Part shown: positions 57,501 through 64,000 of the stretch, piece by piece
How the letters are laid out: each line of letters starts with the position of its first letter
Numbering within the stretch: position 1 is the first letter of the stretch
Assembly (NCBI RefSeq): GCF_003044185.1
Contig: NZ_PYYB01000001.1
Location: 682,001 to 746,000 of the forward strand
Origin: Paraconexibacter algicola
Lineage (GTDB): Bacteria; Actinomycetota; Thermoleophilia; Solirubrobacterales; Solirubrobacteraceae
Direction: 5' to 3'
DNA: 64,000 nucleotides
Translations under genes and position numbers: made by a program
The notes under the pieces: model-generated
Database searches by the model: none
The model's input: only the letters and a program-made list of their open reading frames with translations
Told to the model about the DNA's origin: nothing

Positions 57501-59628
57501 CCTCCGCGCTGACCCAGCCGAGCTGGTGCGCGAGCTCGTGGGCGAGGACCCAGCCGGCGCTCGCGCGGGCGTCGAGGATCGCCGCACGGGTGCCCGCGCC
57601 GAACGGCGCGAGGCCGGCCGCCTGGGCGAGCGCGGGGACCTGCTGGCGTGCGAACCAGCCGTCCGGGACGACGGCGACGACGCGGTCGTGGGCGCCGTCG
57701 GCGGCAAGCCGGTCCAGCCGCGCGAAGGTCTGCGCGATCCCCGCGGAGTCGAGCGGGCCCGGGTGGGTCAGCTGCCCGATGCAGGGCGCGTCGACGCGCA
57801 GGCGGCGCGGGTCGACGGGCCACGCGGCCTCGAGGTACTCGCGCGCGCTCTCCGCGAGGCGCTGGACACGACCGCAGACGACCGGGTCCTCGTCGGCGGC
57901 GTGCAGGCCGACGACGAGGATGCGCGGCGCCCGCCCCGCGACGACCGCGCGCGTCACCTCGCGGGCGTCGTCGGCGGTCTCCCCGCCGAGGGTCCCGTCG
58001 GGGTCGACCTCGGCGCGTACGCGGTAGCTGCCGGCCTCCGGGGCACCGGGGACCGTGAGGTGACGCACGACGGTGCGACCTCCGGGGAGGGCGACGTCCT
58101 CCTCGACGGTCCGCACGACGTCGCCGTCGGGACGCGTGTAGCGCGCGGTGACGCGGACGGGCACCGTGACGGTGCGCGGGAACGTCGCGCGCAGGCGCAC
58201 GCGCACCGCGGTGGCGCGGCCCGCGACGAGGCGCTGCGGGTCCTCGGTGCCCTGGGTCACCGCGACGTCGAGGACCTCCGCGTTCGGCGTCCCGAGCGCG
58301 ATCCCGCGATAGCGGATCGAGCGATCGGAGTAGAGGCCGCCACGGGTGCGCCACCAGACGGTGCCGGACGCCGGGGCGGGGTCGGCGTGGGCGACGGCGA
58401 CCGGGAAGATCGCGGTGCCCGGCGCCTCGTCGTCGGCGTCGCTGACGGTGTACGTCGCGCCCCCGTCGCGCGAGCTGGCGACGTACGGGTCGAGGTCCCG
58501 GTCCGGCTGCTGCGCGGTCCCGGCGCGGGGCGCGCCGTGCCAGGCGATCGACACGACGTCCCCCTCGACGTCGACGGTCGGCTGCGAGAACGCGTGCCAG
58601 GTGTAGAGGATCGGGGAGACCGGGACGACCGCGGCGAACCGCTGTCCGGCGTCGGAGCTGGCCGCGGCGTAGACGCTGCTGCGCCCGATCCAGGAGACGA
58701 CCGCGCGGCCGCCGTCGAGGTCGAGGCCGAGCGGGTCGCCGCAGTGGTGGTCGGGGCAGCGCGTGCTCGCGTCCGCGAGCGTGCGGGAGCCGAAGGAGTG
58801 GCCGCCGTCGGCCGAGGCGAGGACGACGGCGTCCGGGCCGTGGACGAGCACGACGTGCCCGTCCTCCGCGGCGATGCGCGGGACGGAGAGGCCGGACGCG
58901 GGAAAGGTCAGCGGCTCGTCCAGGGTCCGGCCGTCGTCGACCGATCGCCGGTAGCGCAGCTCGTCCCCGGTCGACAGCCACGTGACGTGGACGCTCGTGC
59001 CGTCGACGGCGACGTCGTAGCGCTCGTCGACGCGGTCGCCGACCCGGCTGACGCGCGCCTGGCACGGGAAGGTGGCGCCACCGTCACGGGACCCCGCGGC
59101 CCGCAGGCGCGTCGGCTGTCCCGGCGCGGTCTGCGACCAGACGACGTAGACGCGCTCGCCGTCGGCGTCGATGCGCGGCTGGCCGAGGTGGTCGCGCGTG
59201 CGGGGCGTGACGTCGTGCGCCGGACCGAACGTGCGTCCGCCGTTGCGGCTGGTGGCCAGGACGATGCCCGCGTGCCCGTCGCCGGTCTCGACCCAGGCCA
59301 CGTGCACGGTCGTGCCCGTGACCGCGACGACGGGGTCCTGGCCGGTCGGGATGCGGCCGGGACGGTCGAACGACCAGCGGGCCTCGGCGCTGCCGGCGGC
59401 CGGGTCGAGCCGGGCGGCGACGATCCGGGCGTTCTCCCGCCACGCGGCCGCCGTGGTCCCGTCACGGCTCTCGGCGTCCGGCCGGTAGGTGGAGGGCTGC
59501 TCGCCGGCGTCGAGGCGCAGGAGCTCGCCGAACGTGGGGGTGGGCGTCGCGGACGCCGCCGCGGGAGCGGCGAGGGCGGCGAGGAGGACGGCGTGCAGGA
59601 CGCGAGCGATGGTGCGGGAGCGGGGCAT
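54565..59628 (-). CDS. giant secreted mosaic protein with zincin motif
   Basis: The product is 1687 residues. Signal peptide to about residue 27 (AAASA-T). Residues 30-430 are BNR/sialidase-like repeats with several Asp-box-type S-x-D-x-G-x-T-F turns (NGGRTFGP, DGGATFPC, DGGHSFGS). A CARDB-like domain (about 455-560) precedes a region with VLAHELAHQLGWV (His697, Glu698, His701), the HExxHxxG core of metzincin-like peptidases, with a later DAMHPT that could be the Met-turn. PD40/WD40-like repeats (about 1010-1260, PRWSPDGTRIAFGSND), PKD-like Ig (about 1276-1370), another Ig (1370-1450) and a cadherin-like domain (1450-1540) follow, then a Pro-rich linker and a Cys-flanked basic end. It is probably a surface or secreted metalloprotease. 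Confidence 0.85.
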   Translation of the reverse strand: MPRSRTIARVLHAVLLAALAAPAAASATPTPTFGELLRLDAGEQPSTYRPDAESRDGTTAAAWRENARIVAARLDPAAGSAEARWSFDRPGRIPTGQDPVVAVTGTTVHVAWVETGDGHAGIVLATSRNGGRTFGPAHDVTPRTRDHLGQPRIDADGERVYVVWSQTAPGQPTRLRAAGSRDGGATFPCQARVSRVGDRVDERYDVAVDGTSVHVTWLSTGDELRYRRSVDDGRTLDEPLTFPASGLSVPRIAAEDGHVVLVHGPDAVVLASADGGHSFGSRTLADASTRCPDHHCGDPLGLDLDGGRAVVSWIGRSSVYAAASSDAGQRFAAVVPVSPILYTWHAFSQPTVDVEGDVVSIAWHGAPRAGTAQQPDRDLDPYVASSRDGGATYTVSDADDEAPGTAIFPVAVAHADPAPASGTVWWRTRGGLYSDRSIRYRGIALGTPNAEVLDVAVTQGTEDPQRLVAGRATAVRVRLRATFPRTVTVPVRVTARYTRPDGDVVRTVEEDVALPGGRTVVRHLTVPGAPEAGSYRVRAEVDPDGTLGGETADDAREVTRAVVAGRAPRILVVGLHAADEDPVVCGRVQRLAESAREYLEAAWPVDPRRLRVDAPCIGQLTHPGPLDSAGIAQTFARLDRLAADGAHDRVVAVVPDGWFARQQVPALAQAAGLAPFGAGTRAAILDARASAGWVLAHELAHQLGWVSAEASDDGHLDRVPAPGYRVTQERVVAGRVDAMHPTASLDELADPVARWTSPASWDGLLDRLEERAGTGARIAAAPAAGPVLDVRGTVRSDAATLTDVGAATGTPDTADPDGPLALELLDADGTVLATHRFAAASLHAAVGIGTAEPPHDALADAAFSARVPLVAGAARLRLRRGPAVLATRTASAAAPAVTVFGPAAGATVGAGQRTTIRWTATDADGDPLRSTVEISKDGADWIAVGADLADPQVEVTVPDAFVGDTARVRVTTTDGWHRTTATSAPFAVRGGLVDGALVTFDHRDGDVWTAPSAGGGTATRIAQAAGGVYPRWSPDGTRIAFGSNDPAIARQRVNVVDADGSDRRVLSPGSDLWPRWTGPDTIATHHTTDAGGYQGWFDARDDGSGSFAPRAGRYAEPCDLSADGTKVLYNQGGYAVGKPDGTGLVSVPPGYGSFECGSFSPDAKRFVGISGNELAIITVATGAVQRLAVDTTSYDLSPEWSPTGEWIYWSSSRSRKGYNFDVWRIRPDGTDAQLVLDGDLDHDGVEQSSDASYVSVDVQPLRTGGESASPRGPQADAGGPYTVDEGAALTLDASRTTAGDRPLTATRWDTDGDGAHDDEATVTFDDDTRTTVALLATDAAGRSATDDAPVTVRNVAPALHDVTATLATGGTVGVSARLTDPGRGDTHTATVDWGDGRGPQDAAVQVDGGTVRVLATRAALAAGTTVTLTVRDDDGGSASASLPVAPAAPNGAPTADDVAQDVPFATGVDVTLPVGDPEGDRLRVELVQAPQHGRVVVGDDATVAYVPAEDHVGDDAFTYRAVDGDGASPAATVRLRVLPPAADQQRPGTPAPVPPRDDRDPADLPADAAPAPGRPLTAEPAAVGGAAAPGGTPGGGSAGARTCVSRRSLTLHIPAPRRGEGAHRTVVVRVDDQVVTVRRGRATRVPIDLRGLPKGAVRVTVVITRASGRVTRSTRTYRTCVKRRAAR

Positions 59629-59712
59629 GGTGGTCTCGGGTGCGCTTCAGCAGGGACGGGAACGGTGGTGCCCGCCGCCACGGGTGGACGGCGGCGGGCG
59701 TCGCGGGCGAGG

Positions 59713-60192
59713 TCAGGCGACGGCCGGGGCGAGCTCGGCCGGGCGGGTGCCGGGAGGGCCGACGAACGTGATGCCGTGCTCGCCGGCGATCCGTGCGAGG
59801 CGCTCGACGTCGGGCGGGCCGTCGAGGACGGGCAGCGTGTCCGTCGCGGCCGGCTCGCCGAAGGCGCGGACGAACCGCTCGAAACCGGCCGGCACGGAGA
59901 CGACGAGCATCCGGCAGGGCGCGGCGCTCGTGACCTCGATCGTGTGCGGCTCACCGGCCGGGGCGTGGAGGCTGTCGCCGGGCCGCAGGACGGTCGCGCC
60001 CTGCGGCCCGTGCACGGTGAGCTCGCCCTCGAGGACGTGGAAGCCCTCGGCCTCGCCGCGGTGGACGTGGGGCGGCGGCATGTGACCGGCGGGGGCGAGG
60101 CACTCGACGAGGGCGTAGGCGTCACCGGTGTCCGTGCCGTCGACGTGGACGTGCATGAGGGCGTCGATGAACCAGTGGGACGAAGCGGGCAT
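59713..60192 (-). CDS. cupin-domain protein
   Basis: The product is 159 residues from ATG 60192, preceded by AAGGAG eight bases upstream, one of the few strong ribosome binding sites here. An alternative ATG at 60318, overlapping the upstream stop as TGATG, would add 42 residues. Cupin motif 1 is PPPHVHRGEAEGFHVLEGEL (two His and a Glu metal set) and motif 2 is PAGEPHTIEV, so a metal-bound double-stranded beta-helix is likely. Quercetinase-like or small-molecule-binding cupins fit this length. The product is unknown. Confidence 0.85.
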   Translation of the reverse strand: MPASSHWFIDALMHVHVDGTDTGDAYALVECLAPAGHMPPPHVHRGEAEGFHVLEGELTVHGPQGATVLRPGDSLHAPAGEPHTIEVTSAAPCRMLVVSVPAGFERFVRAFGEPAATDTLPVLDGPPDVERLARIAGEHGITFVGPPGTRPAELAPAVA

Positions 60193-60317
60193 GGGGTCTC
60201 CTTCCGAGACGGATCGATGGATGGACTGCGGTCCTGCAGAGTGGGAGTCCGAAGCGGACTCGTCGGGAACGAGGTCGAGGAGCTGCTCGAGCGGGAGCGC
60301 TGAACGCCGGCCCGACA

Positions 60318-60578
60318 TCACGAGCCGCCCCCGTGGGGCATGGGCGGCTCGTCCGGGGCGCCCGCGACGTCGGCCGCGGACGGGACCGCGGCGAGCAGCG
60401 CGTCGAGTGTGGCGAGCAGCCCGAGCCAGCCGTGGAAGCTCCGCGGCGGCACGATGCCGTCGTCGGCGACGCCGGCGAGGTCGTCGTCCTCGACGTCGAC
60501 GCTCAGGCGGATCTCGCAGCTGCGACGGGGCACGGCGACATCGTGCGCCGCGCACCCCCACCCCCACATCGGGGACAC
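60318..60578 (-). CDS. short protein of unknown function
   Basis: The product is 86 residues from GTG 60578; a GTG at 60533 would give a 71-residue form starting VPRRSCEIRLSVDVED, which is more regular. It has an acidic strand region (CEIRLSVDVEDDDLAG) and a helix (FHGWLGLLATLDALLAAV), then a Pro-rich end. The TGATG overlap with the possible long start of the cupin gene suggests translation together. No motif known. Confidence 0.5.
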   Translation of the reverse strand: MSPMWGWGCAAHDVAVPRRSCEIRLSVDVEDDDLAGVADDGIVPPRSFHGWLGLLATLDALLAAVPSAADVAGAPDEPPMPHGGGS

Positions 60579-60629
60579 CCCCAGACGGGAACCCCAGTCC
60601 TTGCCCGGCGCCCCCGGGGCCGCGCGGCC

Positions 60630-63452
60630 TCAGCCGTCGGCCAGCGCCCCGACGAGCTCGCGCCGCGACCCGATCCCCAGCTTGCGGTACGTGCTCGACA
60701 GGTGGACCTCGACGGTCTTCTGCGTGACGTAGAGCTCCTGCGCGATGTCGCGGTTCGTGCGACCCGCCGCCGCGAGGTCCGCCACCCGGCGCTCGCTCGC
60801 CGTCAGCGACGCGACCCCGCTGAGCGCCGTGGCCCGCGGGCGGGCGCCGCTGGCCAGCAGCTCCGCCCGGGCCGCGTCGACGATCGGCGTCGCCCCGCGC
60901 GCCGCCGCGAGCTCGTGGGCCTCGCGCAGCGGATCGCGGGCCTCGGCCGGGCGCCGCTCGCGGCGCAGCAGCGTCCCGAGGGCGAGCAGCGCGCGCGCGT
61001 GCTCGATGCGCTGCGTCGAGGTCGTCAGCAGCGCGACCGCCTCCCGCAGCAGCCCCTCGTCACGGCGCAGCTCGCCCAGCTGGCGCAGCGTCCGTCCGAC
61101 CGTGCTCGGCGCCCCCCAGGCCCGGGCGATCGGCAGCTCCTCCTCGACGAGCGCGCGCGCCTCGTCGGTCCGGCCGAGCTGCGCGAGCGCCTCGGCGCGC
61201 ATCGACCGCCACGGGTTCCACGCCGGGTTCGTCAGCGCCTGCAGCATCTGCGCGTACCGGTCGATCGCCTCGAGCGCCTCCTCGCTGCGGCGGTCGGCCA
61301 GGAGCAGGCGGATCCGGGCGCCGTCGTGGAGCCGCATCGCGTCACCCCCGGGCGGCGCGCCGTGCGGTCGGTCGAGGACCTGCGCGGCCCCGGCGAGGTC
61401 GCCGAGCTCGCGCCGGACCTCGCTCATCATCGCGGCGACGTAGGCCACCGCCACGCCGTCGTCACCCCAGTCGCGGTTGCCCGCGTCGGCGCGCTCCAGC
61501 GACGCCTGCGCGTCGAGCAGGTCGCCCCGGCGCAGAAGCGTGTACCCGCGCCAGAGGTGCACGCCCAGGACGGCGAACTGGGAGCCGCGCCGGTGGGCGT
61601 CGGCCAGGGCCTCGTCAAAGACCGCCAGCGCCTCGTCGCGGTCGGCCTCCACCAGCGGGATCGCGGCCGCGATCGTCAGGAACGTGTCGTCCGCCGGGAT
61701 CAGCACGCCGCCGTCGAGCGCCTCGAGCGCGACCGGGACGACGTCCTGCACGCCGAAGCCGGTGAAGCACCGCTCCAGGGCGGCGACCGCCAGCAGACGC
61801 TTCTCGCCGACGGTGGCGCCCATCGGACCGGGACGTGTCTCGAACGACGAGGGCGTCAGGACCGGCGGGCCGCCGAAGAACGCGACGATCCGCTCGAACG
61901 CCTCGAGGCTCGACCGCACGTCGACGTCGTCGGCGGGCACCTCCGCGAGCATCCGGCGGCAGAGCTGCTGCGCGTCGGCGGGCCGGTTGACGAGGATCAG
62001 CAGCCGGATCAGCGCCAGGGCGGTCTGCACGCGGACCAGCGGCTCGCGCAGCTCCTCGAGCGCGGCGGAGAGGTGCTCGACCGCCGCGAACCCGTCGCTG
62101 AGCGCCTCGGTGCGACCGAGGTCGAAGAGCAGCCGGCCACGACGGTCCGCGGCGGGCGGCTCGGCGAGGGCGCGGCGCAGGTGGGCGACCGCGCTCTCCG
62201 GCGCCCCGCGGGTCGCGGCGTCGAGGCCGGCCGCGTGCAGCTCGTCGGCCACCCAGTCGACCGCCCGCGGCGGGCTGAGCAGCAGCTGACCGGCGGTCTG
62301 GCGCGGGTCGGCGCCGTGGTCGCGCAGGATCTCCGCCGCGCGCGCGTGGCCGTCGGCGCGTTCTCCGGCGGGCAGCTCGAGGTACACGGCGTCGCGCACG
62401 AGCGGATGGACGAACCCCAGCGGCAGCTCGGGGCGCAGGATCTCGGCGCGGGCGAGCGGACCGGTCGCGGCGGCGGCCCGCGCGCGGTCCAGGCCGGCCA
62501 GCTCGGCCGCGACCCCGAGGTCCGCCTCGTCCCCCAGCAGGGCGACGGCGCGGGCGAGCGCGAGGGCGTCCGCGTCCAGTCGCGCCAGCCGCAGCAGGAC
62601 CGTGCGGCTCACCGCGCGCGGCCCGACCTCCAGCACCGCGCCGACGCGCTCGGCGGTCGGGGCGACCCGGTCGCTCTCCAGGGCGCGCAGGAGCTGGCGC
62701 AGCAGCAGCGGATTGCCGCCGCTGGCGTCGTGGCAGGCGACGCAGAACGCGTCGTCGGCGTCGGCGCCCAGACGCTCGCGCACCAGCCCGGCGGTGGCGG
62801 TCGGCGTCAGCGGTGCGAGCGTCAGCGTCTCGGTCTGCGGGGCGGCGAGCAGCTCGGCGAGCAGGTGCGCATCGGTGCCCGTCTCCCCCGTGCGCAGCGT
62901 CCCGACGAGCAGCACCGGCAGGCCGTCCAGGCGGCGCGCGAGGTACACGAGGAACCGCAGCGACGCGGGGTCGCACCAGTGCAGGTCGTCGACGAGCAGG
63001 ACGACCGGTCCGTCGGAGGCGAGGTCGGCGGTCAGCCAGTAGAGGCCGTGCAGCGCGGCGAACGCCCCGGCCTCCTCGGTCGCCGCCGCCCCGGGGGCGA
63101 GGAACACGGGGGCGGCGGTCGCCGCGGCGCCGTCGAGGCGGCGCTCCCGCACGGCCGGATCCGCCAGCAGGCCCTCGAACAGCTGCCGTACGACGCCGAA
63201 CGGGAAGTCCTGCTCGAGGTCCCCGGCGCGGGCGCGCAACGTCGTGACCGACGCGTCGAGCTGGTCGCGCAGGGTCGCGAGCAGGGCGCTCTTGCCGATC
63301 CCCGCCGGCCCCTCCAGGACCACGAGGGCGCCGTCCCCGGTCCGCGCCCGCGCGCTGGCGGCCTCCAGCACGGCCAGATCGCGCTCACGGTCGACCAGCC
63401 CGTCGGGACGACGGACCTCGGGATCTGCAGCGCTGGTCGTGGGCTCGGTCAC
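60630..63452 (-). CDS. LAL-type (LuxR-family) ATPase transcriptional regulator
   Basis: The product is 940 residues, from GTG. The STAND/MalT-like ATPase has Walker A EGPAGIGKSALL (about residues 47-58) and Walker B VVLLVDDLHW with Asp155-Asp156, followed by winged-helix and TPR-like repeats (about 300-850). The C-terminal LuxR HTH is LTASERRVADLAAAGRTNRD followed by IAQELYVTQKTVEVHLSSTY (about 875-935). LAL regulators respond to small ligands and often activate nearby operons. The cupin, mosaic and lipase genes lie downstream on the same strand. No RBS is evident and the nearest TATCGT box is about 45 bases upstream. Confidence 0.92.
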   Translation of the reverse strand: MTEPTTSAADPEVRRPDGLVDRERDLAVLEAASARARTGDGALVVLEGPAGIGKSALLATLRDQLDASVTTLRARAGDLEQDFPFGVVRQLFEGLLADPAVRERRLDGAAATAAPVFLAPGAAATEEAGAFAALHGLYWLTADLASDGPVVLLVDDLHWCDPASLRFLVYLARRLDGLPVLLVGTLRTGETGTDAHLLAELLAAPQTETLTLAPLTPTATAGLVRERLGADADDAFCVACHDASGGNPLLLRQLLRALESDRVAPTAERVGAVLEVGPRAVSRTVLLRLARLDADALALARAVALLGDEADLGVAAELAGLDRARAAAATGPLARAEILRPELPLGFVHPLVRDAVYLELPAGERADGHARAAEILRDHGADPRQTAGQLLLSPPRAVDWVADELHAAGLDAATRGAPESAVAHLRRALAEPPAADRRGRLLFDLGRTEALSDGFAAVEHLSAALEELREPLVRVQTALALIRLLILVNRPADAQQLCRRMLAEVPADDVDVRSSLEAFERIVAFFGGPPVLTPSSFETRPGPMGATVGEKRLLAVAALERCFTGFGVQDVVPVALEALDGGVLIPADDTFLTIAAAIPLVEADRDEALAVFDEALADAHRRGSQFAVLGVHLWRGYTLLRRGDLLDAQASLERADAGNRDWGDDGVAVAYVAAMMSEVRRELGDLAGAAQVLDRPHGAPPGGDAMRLHDGARIRLLLADRRSEEALEAIDRYAQMLQALTNPAWNPWRSMRAEALAQLGRTDEARALVEEELPIARAWGAPSTVGRTLRQLGELRRDEGLLREAVALLTTSTQRIEHARALLALGTLLRRERRPAEARDPLREAHELAAARGATPIVDAARAELLASGARPRATALSGVASLTASERRVADLAAAGRTNRDIAQELYVTQKTVEVHLSSTYRKLGIGSRRELVGALADG

Positions 63453-63538
63453 GCGGGAGTGGTTCGGGGGACCCGGAGCGCGAGGACGATACCCCGGCGC
63501 GCGGGCGCCGTCGATCCGCGGGACGGCCGGGCGCGCGC

Positions 63539-64000
63539 TCAGCCGTCGAGCCCGAGTGCGCGCAGCGCGCCGGGCAGCGCGGCCGCCCCGTCGACCACGA
63601 CGTCCGCGGCCGCCAGGGCCTCCGCGTCGTACGCCCCGGTGGTGACGGCGACGACGTGCACGCCGTCGGCGCGGGCACAGGCGATGTCGCGCGGGGTGTC
63701 ACCGATCACGACCGTCTCGCCGGCCGGGTAGGCGCGGCCGCACGCGCGCCGGCCGGCCCGCAGGCGCGCGATGCCGGGCAGCCGGTCGCGGTCGTCGTGG
63801 TCGGACCCGAAGCCGCCCTGCCCGGCGGGGAACCGGTGGCCGATCCCGGCGGCGGCGAGCTTGCGGCGCGCGATCGGCTCGTGGTTGCCGGTGACGAGCG
63901 TGCAGAGCACGTCGTCGCGCTCGGCGAGCCCCGCGAGCAGCTCCGGCACCCCGGCGGCGACGTGGGCGGAGAGGTCGTCGGGGCACAGGCGCTCGTAGTG
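63539..64000 (-). CDS. HAD-family hydrolase, C-terminal part
   Basis: The open frame runs off the right edge of the window, leaving 153 residues. The visible part has CTLVTGNHEPIARRKLAAAG, GFGSDHDDRDRLP, TVVIGDTPRDIACARADG and AVTTGAYDAEAL, the second and third HAD motifs (Lys in motif III, Asp-Asp-type GDTPxD in motif IV) of phosphoglycolate-phosphatase-like enzymes. The first motif with the nucleophilic Asp lies outside. Cytosolic. It is separated from the regulator gene by 86 bases. Confidence 0.85.
   Translation of the reverse strand, partial: HYERLCPDDLSAHVAAGVPELLAGLAERDDVLCTLVTGNHEPIARRKLAAAGIGHRFPAGQGGFGSDHDDRDRLPGIARLRAGRRACGRAYPAGETVVIGDTPRDIACARADGVHVVAVTTGAYDAEALAAADVVVDGAAALPGALRALGLDG

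Noticed and set aside
54760-60303. An 1847-residue plus-strand open frame opposite the giant secreted mosaic
   Set aside because: It spans several minus-strand genes including their gaps, shows only Arg/Gly/Asp/Val shadow composition, and lacks any domain.
60193-60318. A 42-residue N-terminal extension of the cupin (start at 60318)
   Set aside because: It is possible through a TGATG overlap, but AAGGAG lies at ideal distance from ATG 60192 and the extension has no cupin-like sequence.
1-64000. CRISPR arrays, insertion sequences, integrase, att sites or defence islands
   Set aside because: I saw no regularly spaced repeats, transposase motifs, tyrosine- or serine-recombinase signatures, or tRNA-flanking repeats; the base composition is even across the window.

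Overview
The window is very GC-rich actinobacterial chromosome, densely packed with genes and without a rRNA, tRNA, CRISPR array, insertion sequence or integrase that I can recognise. The gene content points to the class Thermoleophilia (order Solirubrobacterales, something like Patulibacter, Conexibacter or Solirubrobacter). The pointers are a NucS mismatch-repair nuclease, a 2-oxoglutarate dehydrogenase with E2 and E1 fused in one chain, several large secreted proteins that end in a cysteine-flanked basic beta module, PspC-type histidine kinases, and leaderless promoters. The genus is inference; a 16S or marker-gene search is needed to fix it.

Layout. 1-5.5 kb (+): the end of an unknown gene, a secreted 545-aa protein, pyruvate kinase coupled to a GerMN/L,D-transpeptidase, an MBL hydrolase and a small protein. 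5.6-9.5 kb (-): a TVP38/DedA membrane protein, an ABC1/UbiB kinase and two MBL hydrolases, divergent from a glyoxalase I and a Ppx/GppA phosphatase (9.5-11.4 kb). 11.5-12.5 kb (-): a small membrane protein and an alpha/beta hydrolase. 12.6-18.5 kb (+): a secreted DUF4394/Calx-beta protein, then an envelope-stress locus (PspC-toastrack, LiaI-like, PspC-histidine kinase, LuxR regulator). 18.6-22.1 kb (-): a ketopantoate-reductase-like protein, two unknowns and an AGPS-like flavoenzyme. 22.1-26.2 kb: a zinc-ribbon membrane protein, a SnoaL-like protein, a thiolase-fold/DUF35 pair, a Nudix hydrolase and a DUF3817 protein. 26.2-30.6 kb: the E2-E1 2-oxoglutarate dehydrogenase. 30.6-35.7 kb: DUF1028, an alkyltransferase-like protein, YjbQ, two peptidase E paralogues, an enoyl-CoA hydratase and an MBL hydrolase. 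35.7-47 kb (-): a secreted M28 peptidase, a lipoprotein, NucS, a sarcosine-oxidase-like flavoenzyme, two tandem secreted glycosidase-like paralogues, a ThDP enzyme and a J-domain/TPR protein. 47-52 kb (+): a coiled-coil DNA-binding-like protein, EttA, an AraC regulator with a VOC protein, and a DsbA-fold protein. 52-63.5 kb (-): a possible secreted-enzyme cluster comprising an LAL-type regulator, a small protein, a cupin, a 1687-aa mosaic with an HELAH zincin motif, and an LCAT-like lipase. The window ends inside an HAD phosphatase gene.

Two habits run through the window. Most transcription units begin with a TANNNT box 6-8 bases before the start codon, so their mRNAs are probably leaderless; genes with a purine-rich ribosome binding site are the minority and several of them encode exported proteins. 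In seven places the TAG stop codon of the upstream gene is itself the first three bases of the next gene's TANNNT box. Many neighbours instead overlap by ATGA, GTGA, TTGA or TGATG, suggesting translational coupling. Convergent genes are often separated only by a short hairpin.

No single defence or mobile system stands out. The least ordinary parts are the fused dehydrogenase with two lipoyl domains, the thiolase-fold protein without its nucleophilic cysteine coupled to a DUF35 protein without zinc-ribbon cysteines, the Psp-like locus, and the 52-63 kb secreted-enzyme cluster. Functions are read from motifs by eye; no database search was run.
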